From assembly GCA_029882235.1 (NCBI GenBank), contig JAOULB010000103.1, positions 1-7,250 of the forward strand: a stretch of DNA of 7,250 nucleotides, read 5' to 3'. Of this stretch, positions 6,247 through 7,250 are shown in pieces; positions within the stretch are counted from its first letter, which is position 1, and the number at the start of each line of letters is the position of its first letter. Position numbers and translations under genes: made by a program. This DNA is from Gammaproteobacteria bacterium (GTDB lineage: Bacteria > Pseudomonadota > Gammaproteobacteria > UBA6429 > Thiohalophilaceae). The notes beneath the pieces are model-generated. The model saw nothing but the letters and a program-made list of their open reading frames with translations, ran no database searches and had not been told where the DNA came from.

Positions 6247-6903
6247 ATGAGACAACGATTAGTACAACTGTTTGCGGTTTTATTAACAATTACGGGCACA
6301 GCTAATATTGCGAGTGCAGATGACAATGGCAGCTACGAAGTTAAAATTACAAACCTGACACGTGGTTCTGTATTTACACCTGCTTTAGTTTTAACAAGCG
6401 AAAAAGGTTTATCCATATACTCAGAAGGCGAAGCGGCTAGCGATGAATTGGCACAACTTGCCGAAGGTGGTGCAACACAACCATTGCTGGATGCCTTAAC
6501 TGCAACAGGTAAAGTAAAGAGTTCAGCTTCTTCTGGGTTAATTTTCCCCGGCAAGACTGTCACTGTGAATATTGCTATGGACGATGACGCAAAGCGTATT
6601 AGTTTCGCATCGATGATATTACCCACCAATGATGGCTTTATTGCGGCTAATGCACTTAAAGCTCCTAAGAAGGGCAAATCACTTGTTGTTTATATGAAGG
6701 CGCTTGATGCAGGCAGTGAAATGAATGATGAATCATGCCTGAATATCCCAGGCCCACATTGTGGTGGTGAAGGCTACAATGCTGCCACTGGTGAAGGTTA
6801 TGTGCATGTCCATTCCGGAATTCATGGTGATGGAGATTTAAGCACTGCAGCATACGACTGGCGCAACCCTGTTGCAAAAGTAACAATTACACGTATTAAG
6901 TAA
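6247..6903 (+). CDS. Secreted spondin_N domain protein
   Basis: From ATG 6247 the product is 218 residues. A signal peptide (LVQLFAVLLTITGTANIASA) is probably cleaved after about Ala24. The mature protein is a single spondin_N-like domain: YEVKITNLTRGSVFTPALVL (30-49), ELAQLAEGGATQPLLDAL (67-84), FPGKTVTV (100-107), RISFASMILPTNDGFIA (117-133), DAGSEMNDE (154-162) and the C-terminal signature GYVHVHSGIHGDGDL with YDWRNPVAKVTI (184-214). Two cysteines, Cys164 and Cys172, flank IPGP and probably form a disulfide. His187, His189 and His193 with nearby Asp residues could bind a metal. Bacterial spondin_N proteins are exported; their function is not settled, and the name comes from animal matrix proteins. 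The gene has a strong ribosome site and a dedicated upstream TGTGA array, so it is the probable main target of the adjacent two-component system. A thioredoxin-like gene follows after a hairpin. Confidence 0.88.
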   Translation: MRQRLVQLFAVLLTITGTANIASADDNGSYEVKITNLTRGSVFTPALVLTSEKGLSIYSEGEAASDELAQLAEGGATQPLLDALTATGKVKSSASSGLIFPGKTVTVNIAMDDDAKRISFASMILPTNDGFIAANALKAPKKGKSLVVYMKALDAGSEMNDESCLNIPGPHCGGEGYNAATGEGYVHVHSGIHGDGDLSTAAYDWRNPVAKVTITRIK

Positions 6904-6911
6904 GAAAATAC

Positions 6912-6933
6912 GGCGCCAGTAATAACTGGCGCC
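6912..6933 (+). terminator. Intergenic hairpin, possible partial terminator
   Basis: GGCGCCAGT (6912-6920) and ACTGGCGCC (6925-6933) form a perfect 9-bp GC-rich stem with the loop AATA. Only CTTTA follows at 6936-6940, with no real T tract, so complete intrinsic termination is doubtful. It lies 8 bases after the spondin stop codon and 25 bases before the thioredoxin-like gene. It more likely reduces read-through or protects the spondin mRNA 3' end, setting a higher yield of the first gene. Confidence 0.6.
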
Positions 6934-6958
6934 AGCTTTAACAAAGAGCGATAGAACC

Positions 6959-7250
6959 ATGAAAAAAAGATTAGCGATACTTTCTATTATTTTTGCTCTG
7001 CTCGTAGGTATGATTAATATATTGCCAGCACGGCAACCGGAAAGCTTGCAGGGGATTGCACCCTCTATTAGTAGCAATAAATGGCTCAATAGCAAACCGC
7101 TGGAGCTTACGCAATTAAAAGGTCAGGTCGTCATGGTCGAATTCTGGACCTATGGCTGCTATAACTGTGTCAATGTCGAACCTTATGTGAAGAAATGGTA
7201 TAGCAAATACAAAGACAAGGGATTTGTTGTTGTTGCTGTACACTCGCCCG
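6959..7250 (+). CDS. Exported thioredoxin-like (TlpA/DipZ-type) protein, 3' partial
   Basis: ATG 6959 opens a frame that runs off the window after 97 codons. The N-terminus (MKKRLAILSIIFALLVGMINIL) is a signal peptide or membrane anchor, so the protein acts in the periplasm. A thioredoxin-like fold begins at about residue 45: the strand QVVMVEFWTYGCYNCVNVEP carries the redox motif Cys67-Tyr-Asn-Cys70, and VKKWYSKYKDKGFVVVAVHSP matches the following helix and strand. The FWTYGCYNC plus VAVHSP wording is close to the thioredoxin domain of DipZ-like and TlpA-family thiol-disulfide proteins. Both active-site cysteines are present. AAAGAG (6943-6948), 10 bases upstream, is a modest ribosome site. 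It probably shares the spondin transcript across the hairpin and may reduce or isomerise the disulfide predicted in the spondin protein; the latter is inference. Length and C-terminal domains cannot be seen. Confidence 0.85.
   Translation, partial: MKKRLAILSIIFALLVGMINILPARQPESLQGIAPSISSNKWLNSKPLELTQLKGQVVMVEFWTYGCYNCVNVEPYVKKWYSKYKDKGFVVVAVHSP

Noticed and set aside
6333..7095. Several - strand open frames opposite the spondin and thioredoxin-like genes
   Set aside because: They are low-complexity translations, overlap strongly supported genes on the other strand, and have no plausible start signals.

Overview
The window looks like a chromosomal segment of a Gram-negative bacterium of moderate to low G+C, most likely a gammaproteobacterium. 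This is inferred from envelope-directed genes (signal peptides, a probable outer-membrane barrel, a periplasmic thioredoxin-like protein), a classical OmpR-type two-component pair and a bacterial spondin-domain protein. No RNA gene, insertion sequence, CRISPR array or replication origin was seen. It holds seven complete genes and two that run off the ends.

Left part (1-3124, + strand). Four tightly spaced genes form an apparent operon: a membrane-bound, cysteine-free anti-sigma-factor-like protein (5' end missing), an exported caspase-like protease (peptidase C14) with its His/Cys dyad intact, a small exported beta-barrel protein, and an exported DUF4384 protein. A partner ECF sigma factor is expected just upstream, outside the window. 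Together this looks like a sigma/anti-sigma-controlled module that places a caspase-like enzyme in the cell envelope.

Middle (3125-3943). One gene on the - strand encodes a two-helix membrane protein with a SHOCT-like C-terminus. Its stop codon directly abuts the stop codon of the DUF4384 gene. A 180-base divergent intergenic region follows and carries the promoter of the two-component operon.

Right part (3944-7250, + strand). An OmpR-family response regulator and a HAMP-containing sensor kinase are joined with no spacer. They are followed by a spondin_N-domain secreted protein and the start of an exported thioredoxin-like protein with a CYNC motif. The most informative non-coding signal is a TGTGA element repeated every 11 bp: twice in front of the response regulator and four times in front of the spondin gene. 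In both places the last copy sits 15 bases before a CTTA that begins the probable -10 region. This suggests that the regulator controls both its own operon and the spondin/thioredoxin genes, making a self-contained envelope-response regulon.
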